From Clostridiales bacterium (GTDB lineage Bacteria; Bacillota; Clostridia; Lachnospirales; Lachnospiraceae): a DNA stretch of 55,015 nucleotides. The first letter of the stretch is position 1. Every line of letters begins with the position of its first letter. The stretch is taken from contig JALFSR010000072.1 in NCBI GenBank assembly GCA_022778745.1, positions 1-55,015 of the forward strand, in the 5' to 3' direction. Position numbers and translations under genes: made by a program. Positions 17,690 to 26,145 of this stretch are shown one piece after another. The notes under the pieces are model-generated. The model did not search any database. It was not told the DNA's origin and saw only the letters and a list, made by a program, of their open reading frames with translations.

Positions 17690-17878
17690 TCATTTTATCA
17701 TTCGCTGCAAAGATCGTTGTTCATTCATCTTTTCTGACATCTCCTCACAGCTGAGGCTAAGAGCTTTACGGCGCCACTCGGTAAAATTACTTGTTCTTAT
17801 ATCTTCACCAAAAAAGAACATCGCTTTCTGCTGTGATTTCTCTGCCAAAACAAAATCACTTATTTTGCGATGTTCCTT
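17690..17878 (-). pseudogene. start-less open frame, possible gene fragment
   Basis: A 62-codon open frame right after spoIVA, bounded upstream by TAA and ending at TGA. Its composition looks protein-like ('TEWRRKALSLSCEEMSEKMN' in the middle, helix-forming). No acceptable start with a ribosome binding site is seen. It overlaps the inverted repeat that I also call the spoIVA terminator. I do not recognise the family; it may be a remnant of a lost neighbour of the sulfate-binding gene. Confidence 0.3.
17816..17876 (-). terminator. hairpin terminator after spoIVA
   Basis: GGAACATCGC pairs with GCGATGTTC; an inner GTGATTT/AAATCAC stem continues the structure. On the minus strand the stem is followed by TTTTTT, as in rho-independent terminators. 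Confidence 0.55.
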
Positions 17879-17906
17879 TTATAAACAAACATAACTGTTT
17901 AATTCT

Positions 17907-19382
17907 TTATATAATAATGCAGATCATTCCTCCATTACTGTCGTTAATGACTTTTTGCAAGGTATCCTGCAGTTTCATCTGACAATCATCCGTCATTTGA
18001 GAAATTTTTGCATCAATGCCATCATCAACGATCTGTTCAATTGATTTGCCAAAAATATTTGCTGCCCATATTCCGTCTTCTTTTTCTTTTTCAGTTTCTT
18101 TCATATAACGGATCAAATCTTCTGCCTGCTGTCTGCTTCCGACAATCGGTGCGATTTCTGTCTCAATATAACTTTTAATCAAATGAATTGATGGTGCTTC
18201 TGCTTTCATCTTTACTCCATATTTATTACCATGTTTTACTACTTGCGGTTCATCAAGCAAAATTTCTTCTCTTTCTGGCGTAACAACTCCATAACCTTTT
18301 TGTTTGACTGCTTCAAGAGCATTTTGAATACGTTCAAAATAACTTTTACTCTTTGATAATTCCAGCAATGTTTTAATTAATTCATACTCCCCTTTAATCG
18401 GAATATTAATATAATCGCTGATAATACGGTAATAATAAGCTGCATCAATTTGAATTTCTACGCTTACCTTTCCATTTGATAAATCCTTTTTTTCCATGCG
18501 AAGCTGCTTCACTTCTTCTGGAAGTTTTTCACAGACACCTTCTTTCATATCTTTCATCCATGTCACTTTATTTAACACTTCTTTTGCAAGCTGAATTACT
18601 TTTTCTTTCATCCAATGACCCGAAGGCAGGATTTCCAACCATTTTGGAATTGTAAAATCTATCTCAGACACTGGAAATTCTTCCAACACATCCTGCATAA
18701 TTTTTAAAATGTCTTCTTTTTTTAGCTGTTCACAGTTTGCAGGCTGCACTGATACTCCATAACGTGCTTCCATCTCTTTTGCAAGTGCTGTTGTCTCTTC
18801 TGCATACGGTCTGACACTGTTCAATAATAAAATAAATGGTTTTCCGAGTTTTTTAAGTTCTCTCACTGTTTTTTCTTCTGCAGGTATGTAGCTGGCACGC
18901 TCCAATTCTCCAATTGTACCATCGGTCGTCACGACAATTCCAATTGTACTATGTTCGCTAATTACTTTTTTCGTCCCAATTTCTGCCGCCTGTGTGAATG
19001 GAATTTCATAATCGAACCAAGGCGTTTTTACTTTGCGTTCCTGATCATCTTCCGTATGCCCAGCCGCACCATCTACCATATATCCGACACAATCAATAAA
19101 ACGAATACTGACATCGACTCCATCTGCGATCTCAATATTCGCTGCCTCTTTTGGAATAAATTTTGGCTCAGTTGTCATAATCGTGCGTCCTGCTGCCGAC
19201 TGAGGAAGCTCATCCCTTGTACGAGCTTTACTGTTTTCATCCTCCATATTTGGCAGCACCATCAAATCCATAAAACGCTTGATAAATGTTGATTTTCCTG
19301 TTCTTACAGGTCCAACGACACCTACATAAATCTCACCATTTGTTCGGGATTGAATATCTTTATACACATGAAACTCATTCAT
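17907..19382 (-). CDS. spoIVA: stage IV sporulation protein A
   Basis: A 491-residue protein, full length for the family. The N-terminal GTPase-like domain has a Walker A 'GPVRTGKST' at residues 24-32 and 'FIDCVGYMVDGA' further on; SpoIVA in fact hydrolyses ATP and polymerises on the forespore surface to form the coat basement layer. The C-terminal part with the terminal 'NDSNGGMICIII' is also conserved and anchors the protein via SpoVM. Its presence shows the organism belongs to a spore-forming lineage. It is a single gene with its own upstream region. Confidence 0.96.
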   Translation of the reverse strand: MNEFHVYKDIQSRTNGEIYVGVVGPVRTGKSTFIKRFMDLMVLPNMEDENSKARTRDELPQSAAGRTIMTTEPKFIPKEAANIEIADGVDVSIRFIDCVGYMVDGAAGHTEDDQERKVKTPWFDYEIPFTQAAEIGTKKVISEHSTIGIVVTTDGTIGELERASYIPAEEKTVRELKKLGKPFILLLNSVRPYAEETTALAKEMEARYGVSVQPANCEQLKKEDILKIMQDVLEEFPVSEIDFTIPKWLEILPSGHWMKEKVIQLAKEVLNKVTWMKDMKEGVCEKLPEEVKQLRMEKKDLSNGKVSVEIQIDAAYYYRIISDYINIPIKGEYELIKTLLELSKSKSYFERIQNALEAVKQKGYGVVTPEREEILLDEPQVVKHGNKYGVKMKAEAPSIHLIKSYIETEIAPIVGSRQQAEDLIRYMKETEKEKEDGIWAANIFGKSIEQIVDDGIDAKISQMTDDCQMKLQDTLQKVINDSNGGMICIII

Positions 19383-19404
19383 CCAATCTGCCCCTTTCCA
19401 TATA

Positions 19405-19448
19405 TCCTATACTGTCATTGTAAAGCGATACAGCCAGCCTCTCTGCAA
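19405..19448 (-). repeat. palindromic intergenic repeat, copy C (diverged)
   Basis: Minus-strand GTATCGCTTTACAATGACAG matches the right arm and tail of copy E (GTCTGCTTTACAATAACTGC). The left arm is poorly kept. It sits in the spoIVA upstream region. Confidence 0.35.
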
Positions 19449-19454
19449 CTTCAC

Positions 19455-19495
19455 TGTTATAATATATGTGGAAAGTGATCAGACTATGACTTGTT
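19455..19495 (-). promoter_or_regulatory. possible sigma-E promoter of spoIVA
   Basis: Minus strand TCATAGT, about 14 bases, then CATATATT resembles the sigma-E pattern (ATA-type -35, CATACA-T-type -10). spoIVA is a sigma-E gene in Bacillus, which supports but does not prove the call. Confidence 0.3.
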
Positions 19496-19509
19496 TCTCA
19501 TTCCTATTA

Positions 19510-20286
19510 TCATCCAAATGCCACATCTAAAATCATCATAATGACAAATCCTATTGCAAATCCTATCGTTCCAATATTGCTATGTTCTCCTTGTGATGCT
19601 TCTGGAATTAATTCTTCTACTACAACATAAATCATAGCGCCCGCCGCAAATGCAAGCAAATATGGGATAAACGGCGTAATATAAGAGGCAAGCCATATCG
19701 TAATAAATGCCCCAATCGGCTCGACAATTCCAGACGCTGCGCCGTACAAAAATGCTTTTCCTCTGCTAACACCTTCACTGCGAAGCGGCAGTGAAATAAT
19801 CGCTCCTTCTGGAAAGTTTTGAATAGCAATACCAATTGACAGTGCAAAAGCTCCAGCAAGTGTCATCACTCCATTGCCGCTTTGTACACCAGCAAATGCC
19901 GCACCACTGGACAATCCCTCTGGCAGGTTGTGAAGCGTAACTGCGAGGACAAGCATTGTTGTTTTTTTTAACGCACACTTTGGACCTTCTGACTCCTCAC
20001 TTCCTATATGCAAATGAGGAACGACATGATCCATCAAAAGTAAAAATCCAATGCCAACAAGAAATCCTGTCACTGCTGGTATAAATGCAAACTTCCCTAA
20101 GTGCTCCGACATATCCATCGCTGGAATTAACAGAGACCAAACCGATGCTGCAATCATAACTCCTGACGCAAATCCTAGCAACGCTTTTTGCACTAGTGGC
20201 TTTAATGGTCCTTTCTGAAAAAATACACATGCAGAACCTAATGTTGTTCCAAAAAACGGAATCAATATCCCAATAATAATTTCCAA
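19510..20286 (-). CDS. ZIP family metal transporter (GufA/ZupT type)
   Basis: A 258-residue polytopic membrane protein with about eight helices. The ZIP signature is clear: 'LHNLPEGLSSGAAFAG' in helix IV and 'IGIAIQNFPEGAIISLP' in helix V, which supply the His, Asn, Pro and Glu residues of the binuclear metal site. A His-rich loop ('DHVVPHLHIG') lies in the first third. ZIP proteins bring Zn, Fe or Mn into the cytoplasm. It is monocistronic with its own promoter; no metalloregulator gene is adjacent. Confidence 0.92.
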   Translation of the reverse strand: MEIIIGILIPFFGTTLGSACVFFQKGPLKPLVQKALLGFASGVMIAASVWSLLIPAMDMSEHLGKFAFIPAVTGFLVGIGFLLLMDHVVPHLHIGSEESEGPKCALKKTTMLVLAVTLHNLPEGLSSGAAFAGVQSGNGVMTLAGAFALSIGIAIQNFPEGAIISLPLRSEGVSRGKAFLYGAASGIVEPIGAFITIWLASYITPFIPYLLAFAAGAMIYVVVEELIPEASQGEHSNIGTIGFAIGFVIMMILDVAFG

Positions 20287-20555
20287 GTGATAACCTCCTT
20301 ATCTTTTTGCCTTATACTTAGTTATTTCGCATTTGCAGGCACATGGACATACGCAATTTACTGCCTTCCATTTCTATCTCTCTTTATACTATGATTTCAC
20401 AAAAAACATGATCTATTTTTTATGCAAACCATACAAATCATAATTTATCTCAATCGTCGGATTTTTGTCAAGCACATATTTACAATCACTTCGTTTTTTC
20501 GTATCTGACACACTCAAAGGGGCAAACTTCTTTAATTAATTTAGTTAAAATTGTA

Positions 20556-20584
20556 TTGACATTTTTTATTTTTTATTATAGGAT
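20556..20584 (+). promoter_or_regulatory. bioY: sigma-A promoter of bioY
   Basis: TTGACA, 17-base T-rich spacer, TAGGAT, about 55 bases before the bioY ATG. Confidence 0.8.
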
Positions 20585-20594
20585 GTCTTTGTTA

Positions 20595-20627
20595 ATGTAA
20601 ACTTATTAATTATTTTAAGTTAACAAT
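20595..20627 (+). promoter_or_regulatory. BirA operator upstream of bioY
   Basis: TGTAAAC (20596-20602) and GTTAACA (20619-20625) are separated by 16 bases, the spacing of the published BirA consensus (TTGTAAACC, 14 bases, GGTTTACAA). It lies just downstream of the -10 box, where biotinyl-AMP-bound BirA would block transcription. The birA gene next door has the DNA-binding domain needed. Confidence 0.7.
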
Positions 20628-20638
20628 AGGAGGAGATT

Positions 20639-21172
20639 ATGAAACAGAAAACACGTTATTTTGCACTATGCGGTCTGTTTGCAGCCCTCTGTGCTGTATG
20701 CAGCCAAATCGCAATTCCATTACCATTAGTCCCAATTAACCTTGCCTTATTTGCAGTTCATTTATCGGGTGCAGTGCTTGGAACTGGATATGGCACATTG
20801 AGTATATTTATTTATATGATTCTTGGCGTCGTTGGTATCCCAGTATTTCAAGGATTCCTTGCAGGACCAAGTGTATTGCTCGGACCAACTGGCGGTTATA
20901 TCATCGGATATCTCGCTGCTGCCGCTATTGCTGGATTTACTGCTTCTCATTTCGGTTATCGTCTCCATGTTCTTTGTATCGGCATGTCAATCGGTGTAAT
21001 TGTATGCTATGTCATTGGTACTGTTTGGTTTATGATTATAATGAAAACTGGCTTTATCGAAAGCTTAAGCAGCTGTGTATTCCCATTTTTGCCAGGTGAC
21101 GTTATCAAAATTTTACTTGCGGGTACACTTGCAAAGCGACTTCGCCCAATTTATTCGACATTTACAATGTGA
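20639..21172 (+). CDS. bioY: biotin transporter BioY
   Basis: A 177-residue membrane protein, the S-component of an energy-coupling-factor (ECF) biotin transporter. Family features include 'AALCAVCSQIAIPLP' near the start, 'GVVGIPVFQGFLAG' and 'GPTGGYIIGYL' in the middle and 'PGDVIKILLAG' near the end. The ECF A and T components are not in this window. ATG follows AGGAGGAG. Its 3' end overlaps that of birA by 22 bases in a convergent arrangement. Expression is probably repressed by BirA when biotin is abundant. Confidence 0.95.
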   Translation: MKQKTRYFALCGLFAALCAVCSQIAIPLPLVPINLALFAVHLSGAVLGTGYGTLSIFIYMILGVVGIPVFQGFLAGPSVLLGPTGGYIIGYLAAAAIAGFTASHFGYRLHVLCIGMSIGVIVCYVIGTVWFMIIMKTGFIESLSSCVFPFLPGDVIKILLAGTLAKRLRPIYSTFTM

Positions 21173-22119
21173 ACTTCTCCACTGTTTAATGCAATCTGTG
21201 TATGATCTTCGTATTCTACAAGTAAGCACCCTTCATCTGTAATTGCAAGTGCTTTCGCCATACCAGTACGAACACCCGATACAACTTTGATCATCCGCCC
21301 TGGCAAAAAACTAAGTGTACGATATTGTTCTAATGAGGAGGCTGGCGATTGTTCGAGTTCATATAATTCGTTCAAAATCGCCGCTGCCAACTCACAGCGC
21401 AATGCTTTCGGCGGCTTTTTCTCATATAACGCACCAGCAATGGCATTAATTTCTTCTGGCAGTGTCTCATCAAAAGAGATATTTAATCCGATTCCAACAA
21501 TGGCATATTCTAACATTCCCCCTTCTAAGTCTGCTGCCGCCTCTGTCAAAATTCCGCCAACTTTTTTTCCATTTAAAAACAGATCATTGACCCATTTTAT
21601 TTCAAGGGAAATATTACATACTTTTTTTACTGCCCGACATACTGCAACTGCGGCTGCAATTGTTATAAAAGCAGATTCTCTGATCAAAAGCGAGGGACGA
21701 AACAACATGGACAAATACAACCCTCCTGATGGAGAATAAAATATTCTCCCCTGTCGTCCTCGTCCACTTATCTGTTTGTCTGCGATTATACAAGTACCGG
21801 ATGGCGCATTTGCTGCTGCACATTGCTTTATAAAATCATTTGTTGAAGAACATTCTTTTATAACTGTAATAAATGTTTTATCCAGCGGAGCATTTAATAA
21901 TGGAGCAATCGCCGCCTCACTCAGCACATCACTGCTTTGCAGCAGCCGATATCCTCTATTCTGTCCCGCCTCAATCAAATGTCCCTCTTCTTTTAATATA
22001 CGAATCGCTTTCCAAACCGCAGCACGAGAGACATGAAACCGACCAGCCAAATCTTGTCCAGATATATCTTCTCCTCTATGACTTATCAACACATCCAGTA
22101 CTTGTTCTTTTAATGACAT
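21151..22119 (-). CDS. birA: bifunctional biotin protein ligase / biotin repressor BirA
   Basis: About 322 residues. The N-terminal 60 residues form a helix-turn-helix ('SGQDLAGRFHVSRAAVWKAI'), the central domain contains the biotinyl-AMP loop 'GRGRQGRIFYSP' and 'IKWVNDLFLNGKKVGGIL', and a small C-terminal SH3-like domain follows. It biotinylates carboxylases and, with biotinyl-AMP, represses biotin genes. Two ATGs are near: 22125 and 22119. The latter has better spacing from AAGGA and is chosen. The convergent neighbour bioY carries a matching operator. Confidence 0.93.
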   Translation of the reverse strand: MSLKEQVLDVLISHRGEDISGQDLAGRFHVSRAAVWKAIRILKEEGHLIEAGQNRGYRLLQSSDVLSEAAIAPLLNAPLDKTFITVIKECSSTNDFIKQCAAANAPSGTCIIADKQISGRGRQGRIFYSPSGGLYLSMLFRPSLLIRESAFITIAAAVAVCRAVKKVCNISLEIKWVNDLFLNGKKVGGILTEAAADLEGGMLEYAIVGIGLNISFDETLPEEINAIAGALYEKKPPKALRCELAAAILNELYELEQSPASSLEQYRTLSFLPGRMIKVVSGVRTGMAKALAITDEGCLLVEYEDHTQIALNSGEVHIVNVE

Positions 22120-22147
22120 AATCATTATTCCTTTCTATTCCTCTAAT

Positions 22148-22171
22148 AAAGCGGATATTCACAATCCGCTT
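22148..22171 (-). repeat. palindromic intergenic repeat, copy D (best copy)
   Basis: AAGCGGA (22149-22155) and TCCGCTT (22165-22171) pair perfectly around a 9-base spacer. Minus-strand context: GCAGCGAAGCGGATTGTGAA. It is in the birA upstream region. Confidence 0.6.
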
Positions 22172-22250
22172 CGCTGCATTCATTTTATCCTATTTCTCTC
22201 ATTTTTACAATCCCTACCTCAATATTTTACACTGATGTATAAGTAATAAA

Positions 22251-22290
22251 GGCGGCTTTCATCCCCATAGCAAGCTATGAGGTTTTCGCC
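22251..22290. mobile_element. possible IS200/IS605-type end (hairpin)
   Basis: A compact structured segment: outer GGCG/CGCC, inner CATAG-CAAG-CTATG hairpin, flanked by AAAAC and GAAAG boxes. Ends of IS200/IS605-type (TnpB) elements in Clostridia look like this. No transposase or TnpB gene remains. It interrupts the secreted-protein fragment next to it. Confidence 0.35.
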
Positions 22291-22384
22291 ACCGATTTAT
22301 AACCGAAGATGGTACAGACGTGAACACAACAGCGGCAGTGAGCGACCATACTGCAATTTGTTTCCACAGTTTCTTTTTTCTCAT
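22259..22384 (-). pseudogene. truncated secreted protein (signal peptide only)
   Basis: ATG 22384 (GGATG box upstream) starts a 41-codon frame with a textbook signal peptide: 'MRKKKLWKQ', hydrophobic 'AVWSLTAAVVF' and a likely cleavage region 'TSVPSSV'. Directly after this the frame runs into the hairpin segment at 22251-22290 and stops. The mature protein is missing, so the family is unknown. Probably the 5' stump of a large surface protein cut off by an insertion and deletion. Confidence 0.5.
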
Positions 22385-22540
22385 AAACATACATCCTTTC
22401 TTTTTGTTTTGATCGCAATTAGTTTTTAAATTTAATCTAATATTAACAGGTGCATGTTCTCTTTTTAAGTAGACTTTATTGATAATTATGTAGTTTCTCG
22501 GTTTTTTCCTATGATTTTCGTAAAATTTCACAAAAAAAAT

Positions 22541-22590
22541 ACAGGCAAAGCTTTTGGTTAATCATAGTTTCACCCAATCACTTTGCCTGT
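22541..22590 (-). terminator. terminator after the gluconate dehydrogenase locus
   Basis: A perfect 10-bp stem, ACAGGCAAAG with CTTTGCCTGT, followed by ATTTTTTTT on the minus strand and TTTTCTTTATTTTT on the plus strand; it could work in both directions. Confidence 0.75.
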
Positions 22591-22651
22591 TTTCTTTATT
22601 TTTGTTGCTATTTTTATTTAATTTAATTAAAGATGAAACCTTTTCATCCCA

Positions 22652-23421
22652 TTAGTGCGGCTGTTTTCCTATATATGCAAGAATTCCTCCATCAACATAC
22701 AAAATATGTCCATTGACAAAGTTGGATGCATCAGAAGCTAAAAATACAGCTAGTCCCATTAAATCTTCAGCTTCTCCCCAACGTCCTGCTGGAATCTTTC
22801 CAATAATAAAACTGTCAAATGGATGTCTAGAACCATCTGTCTGTGGTGTTGCAATATAACCAGGTTCAATGCCATTGCATTGAATATTAAATGCACCATA
22901 TTCCGCTGCAATATTTTTTGTAAGCATCTTTAATCCGCCCTTTGCTGCAGCGTAGGCAGATATTGTCTCACGTCCCATTTCACTTGTCATAGAACAAATA
23001 TTAATAATCTTTCCATGACCTTTTTGAATCATAGCTGGAATAACTGCCTTACACATAAGAAATACCGAATTCAAATCGACATCAATCACTTGACGGAATT
23101 CTTCTGCACTCATTTCCAACATCGGAATACGCTTAATAATTCCTGCATTATTGACAAGAATATCAACTGTTCCTAAGTCTTTCTCAATCTTAGTCATCAT
23201 ATCTTCGATTTGATCTTCCTTTGTGACATCACAAATATATCCTCTGGCATCAATTCCTTTTTCCTCATAAGCTTTTAAAGCTTTGTCCATATGCTGCTGT
23301 CCACGACAATTAAATGCAATCTTTGCACCTGCCCCGCCAGTGCCTCTGCAATGGAGAACCCAATTCCATATGCCGCTCCTGTTACTAATGCTACTTTACC
23401 TTCCAGTGAAAATTGATTCAT
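22652..23421 (-). pseudogene. gluconate 5-dehydrogenase-like SDR, frameshifted
   Basis: The start (ATG 23421 with AGGAG) encodes 'MNQFSLEGKVALVTGAAYGI', the NAD(P)-binding TGxxxGIG region of short-chain dehydrogenases of the IdnO/KduD type. After 'AEALAG' the frame is lost; the rest continues in another frame from about 23330 to 22652 with 'NNAGI', catalytic Ser ('SMTS') and Tyr-x3-Lys ('YAAAK'). The shift maps to a run of four G (minus strand, 23332-23335); a fifth G would restore 'ALAGAGAKIAFN' and a continuous ~256-residue protein. This is a single-base deletion in a homopolymer: real decay, phase variation or a sequencing error. Confidence 0.85.
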
Positions 23422-23582
23422 CTGTCTCCTAAGAAACCTCTTTATTGTTCTTCCCAATTGTTTTGCTTTCTTTATTAGTATAACATATTTTTTTGCTATT
23501 TTCTTTCTTTTTTCCTCAAAAATATTGCATATTTTGCTTTTCTCTTATCAAACGAACATTCATAGTCGGATTTAATGAAAAA

Positions 23583-23629
23583 ACTGACCTGTAAAAGTTA
23601 GATTTTTTGTCTAGCTTTTACAGGTCAGT
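23583..23629 (-). terminator. strong terminator after gpsA
   Basis: An exceptional stem of 20 pairs (ACTGACCTGTAAAAG with CTTTTACAGGTCAGT plus five inner pairs with one G-T), loop of seven. On the minus strand it is followed by TTTTTT. Confidence 0.85.
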
Positions 23630-23700
23630 CTCCTGCTATTACAAATATATCGCATTTATCTTTACAATACACCTATATCATTCTTAAATTTCTATTCGAT

Positions 23701-24711
23701 CTATTTTTCTAAATGAATGGAAAAACTTTCTGTTGTACGTTCACGAAGCATTAAATCAAAGACTGCCTCCTTTGCAGAGCGATTATTAAATAATACTTCA
23801 TTTACTTCTTGAATGATTGGAAGTGTTACATTATATTTTTCTCCAAGCTTTAATGCAGCTTTTGCGGAATAAACACCTTCTACCACCATATGAACTTCAT
23901 CCATTGCTTCTTTCATCGTATAACCTTTTCCGATTAAAATACCTGCACGGCGGTTACGGCTATGCATACTTGCACAAGTTACAATCAAATCACCGATGCC
24001 AGATAATCCGCAAAATGTCTCAAATTTTCCTCCCATCGCACATCCAAGACGAGCGATTTCTGCAATTCCCCTTGTAATTAATGCTGCTTTTGTATTATCG
24101 CCGCATCCAAGTCCATCTGCAATACCTGCTGCAAGTGCAATTACATTTTTTAAAGATCCGCCCAGTTCAATACCTAACACATCTAAACTTGTATATACAC
24201 GAAATGTCGGAGACATAAAGAAGTTTTGCACACGTTCTGCTGTCTTCATCGTATTTGCACCCGCTACACATGTCGTAGGAAGTCCTCTGCTTACTTCCTC
24301 TGCATGGCTTGGTCCAGATAAAACAGCCACATCTGCCTGTGGAATCTCCTGTTCAATCTGCTGAGAAAGTGTCATCAGTGTATCATCCTCAATTCCCTTT
24401 GCTACATTCACAATAAGCTGACCATCTGGAATCAATGATGCAATTTTTTTGCTCGTAGATCGGGTAAAAATTGATGGAACTGCCATAACAATCAATTCTT
24501 TTTGTTCACATGCCTCTTTTAAATCTCCTGTAAACTGAATTTTTTCTGGAATATGCACTCCAGGCAGACTTTTATGTTCCCTTTTTTCTGAAAGCTGTGT
24601 GATCTCCTCTGGAATCGCAGACCACGCAGTCACATGATGTCCATTTTCATGAAGCAGCACTGCCAGCGCAGTTCCCCATGTACCTGTTCCAATAATGCTT
24701 ACATTTGCCAT
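23701..24711 (-). CDS. gpsA: NAD(P)-dependent glycerol-3-phosphate dehydrogenase
   Basis: A 336-residue enzyme that reduces dihydroxyacetone phosphate to sn-glycerol-3-phosphate for phospholipid synthesis. The Rossmann motif GTGTWG is at residues 8-13; the active-site region 'GGSLKNVIALAAGIADGLG' with the catalytic lysine is near residue 185-203; 'NTKAALITRGIAEI' follows. Full length. It lies downstream of der, as in many Firmicutes, but plsY, often found between the two, is not here. It ends with TAG and a very strong terminator. Confidence 0.95.
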   Translation of the reverse strand: MANVSIIGTGTWGTALAVLLHENGHHVTAWSAIPEEITQLSEKREHKSLPGVHIPEKIQFTGDLKEACEQKELIVMAVPSIFTRSTSKKIASLIPDGQLIVNVAKGIEDDTLMTLSQQIEQEIPQADVAVLSGPSHAEEVSRGLPTTCVAGANTMKTAERVQNFFMSPTFRVYTSLDVLGIELGGSLKNVIALAAGIADGLGCGDNTKAALITRGIAEIARLGCAMGGKFETFCGLSGIGDLIVTCASMHSRNRRAGILIGKGYTMKEAMDEVHMVVEGVYSAKAALKLGEKYNVTLPIIQEVNEVLFNNRSAKEAVFDLMLRERTTESFSIHLEK

Positions 24712-24771
24712 AATAATTCCTCCAAATTATAGATGTATCCATTGATTTTCCTATTTTATTTATAATTTATT

Positions 24772-24814
24772 CGATGCAGTTATTGTAAAGCAGACATGCA
24801 CAATTTGCTTCGTT
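24772..24814 (-). repeat. palindromic intergenic repeat, copy E
   Basis: Minus-strand CGAAGCAAATTGTGCATGTC then TGCTTTAC; a diverged copy located between der and gpsA. Confidence 0.45.
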
Positions 24815-24819
24815 ATATG

Positions 24820-26145
24820 TCAGCTTTTTTCTTTACGCTCACGAATAATAAATTTCAATGATGTTCCTCTAAAACCAAACGCTTCCCTAATTTTATTTTC
24901 AATATATCTTGTGTAAGAAAAATGCATCAATTCTTTATCATTAACAAATATTACAAAAGTTGGTGGCTTTACCGATACTTGCGTAATATAATACAATTTT
25001 AATCGTTTTCCTTTATCAGACGGTGGCTGCTGTAACGCAACGGCTTCTGTCATAATCTCATTTAACACACCTGTTGCAATACGCATAGACTGATTTTCAA
25101 TGATCATATCAATCAATTCAAACAATTTATTAAGGCGCTGTCCTGTCTTTGCAGAAATAAAAATCATCTCTGCATATGGCATATAAGAAAGTGTCTCTCG
25201 AATCTTTTCCTGGAAACGATAAATCGTCTTGTCATTTTTCTCAATGGCATCCCATTTATTTACTGCAATAATTACACCTTTTCCTCTTTCATGAGCAATT
25301 CCTGCGATTTTTGCATCTTGCTCTGTCACACCTTCTGTCGCATCAATGACCATAACGACAATATCTGCACGTTCTACTGCTGTAACTGTACGAATAATAC
25401 TGTATCGTTCCAGTTCTTCTTTGATTTTATTCTTTCTTCTTAGCCCTGCTGTATCAATGAAAATATATTCATTCCCGTTGTATACAATATCGGTATCGAC
25501 GGCATCTCTTGTTGTTCCTGCAATATCGGAAACAATGACACGATTTTCTCCTACAATTTTATTAATGATAGAAGATTTTCCTACATTTGGCTTTCCAACA
25601 ATGGCGATACGAGGACGTTCGTCTTCCTCTTCCTGCTCCGATGATATCTGAAAATGCTTTGTGACATTTTCTAACATATCGCCGAGTCCTAATCGTCCAG
25701 CTGCAGATACTGGATTTGGTTCGCCAATTCCTAAATTATAAAATTCATAGACATCTGGCATTTGCTTTTCAAAATTATCTACTTTATTTACAACAAGTAC
25801 AACTGGCTTATGAGATCGGCGAAGCATATCTGCTACTTTTGCATCGGCATCAACAAGTCCCTGACGTACATCGGTAATAAATAAAATTACATCGGCTGTC
25901 GCGATCGCAATTTCTGCCTGTTCTCTCATCTGAGATAAAATAATATCGCTGCTGTCTGGCTCAATACCGCCTGTATCAATCAATGTAAATGTCATATCTA
26001 GCCATGTACAATCTGCATAAATACGATCTCTTGTCACGCCTGGAGTATCTTTTACAATTGAAATTGTATCTCCAGCCAATGCATTAAATAATGTAGATTT
26101 TCCTACATTCGGACGCCCGACAATGGCTACTACTGGTTTACTCAT
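24820..26145 (-). CDS. der: GTPase Der (EngA), ribosome assembly
   Basis: A 441-residue protein with two tandem G domains, unique to Der. G1 of domain 1 is GRPNVGKST at residues 10-18, with 'DTPG' and 'NKVD'; G1 of domain 2 is 'GKPNVGKSS' near residue 185, with 'DTAG' and 'NKWD'. A KH-like C-terminal domain ends in a basic tail. Der is needed for 50S subunit assembly. It sits between the DUF512 radical-SAM gene and gpsA, the usual clostridial order. Confidence 0.97.
   Translation of the reverse strand: MSKPVVAIVGRPNVGKSTLFNALAGDTISIVKDTPGVTRDRIYADCTWLDMTFTLIDTGGIEPDSSDIILSQMREQAEIAIATADVILFITDVRQGLVDADAKVADMLRRSHKPVVLVVNKVDNFEKQMPDVYEFYNLGIGEPNPVSAAGRLGLGDMLENVTKHFQISSEQEEEDERPRIAIVGKPNVGKSSIINKIVGENRVIVSDIAGTTRDAVDTDIVYNGNEYIFIDTAGLRRKNKIKEELERYSIIRTVTAVERADIVVMVIDATEGVTEQDAKIAGIAHERGKGVIIAVNKWDAIEKNDKTIYRFQEKIRETLSYMPYAEMIFISAKTGQRLNKLFELIDMIIENQSMRIATGVLNEIMTEAVALQQPPSDKGKRLKLYYITQVSVKPPTFVIFVNDKELMHFSYTRYIENKIREAFGFRGTSLKFIIRERKEKS

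Larger units (their letters stand above)
20287..20638. promoter_or_regulatory. divergent regulatory region between ZIP gene and bioY
   Basis: A 352-base gap with two divergent promoters. Toward the ZIP gene: TTGACA (20466-20471) with a TAAATT/ATAAAT box (20442-20448). Toward bioY: the promoter and BirA operator listed separately. No ORF of substance is present. A very degenerate copy of the palindromic repeat may lie at 20329-20372. Confidence 0.55.
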
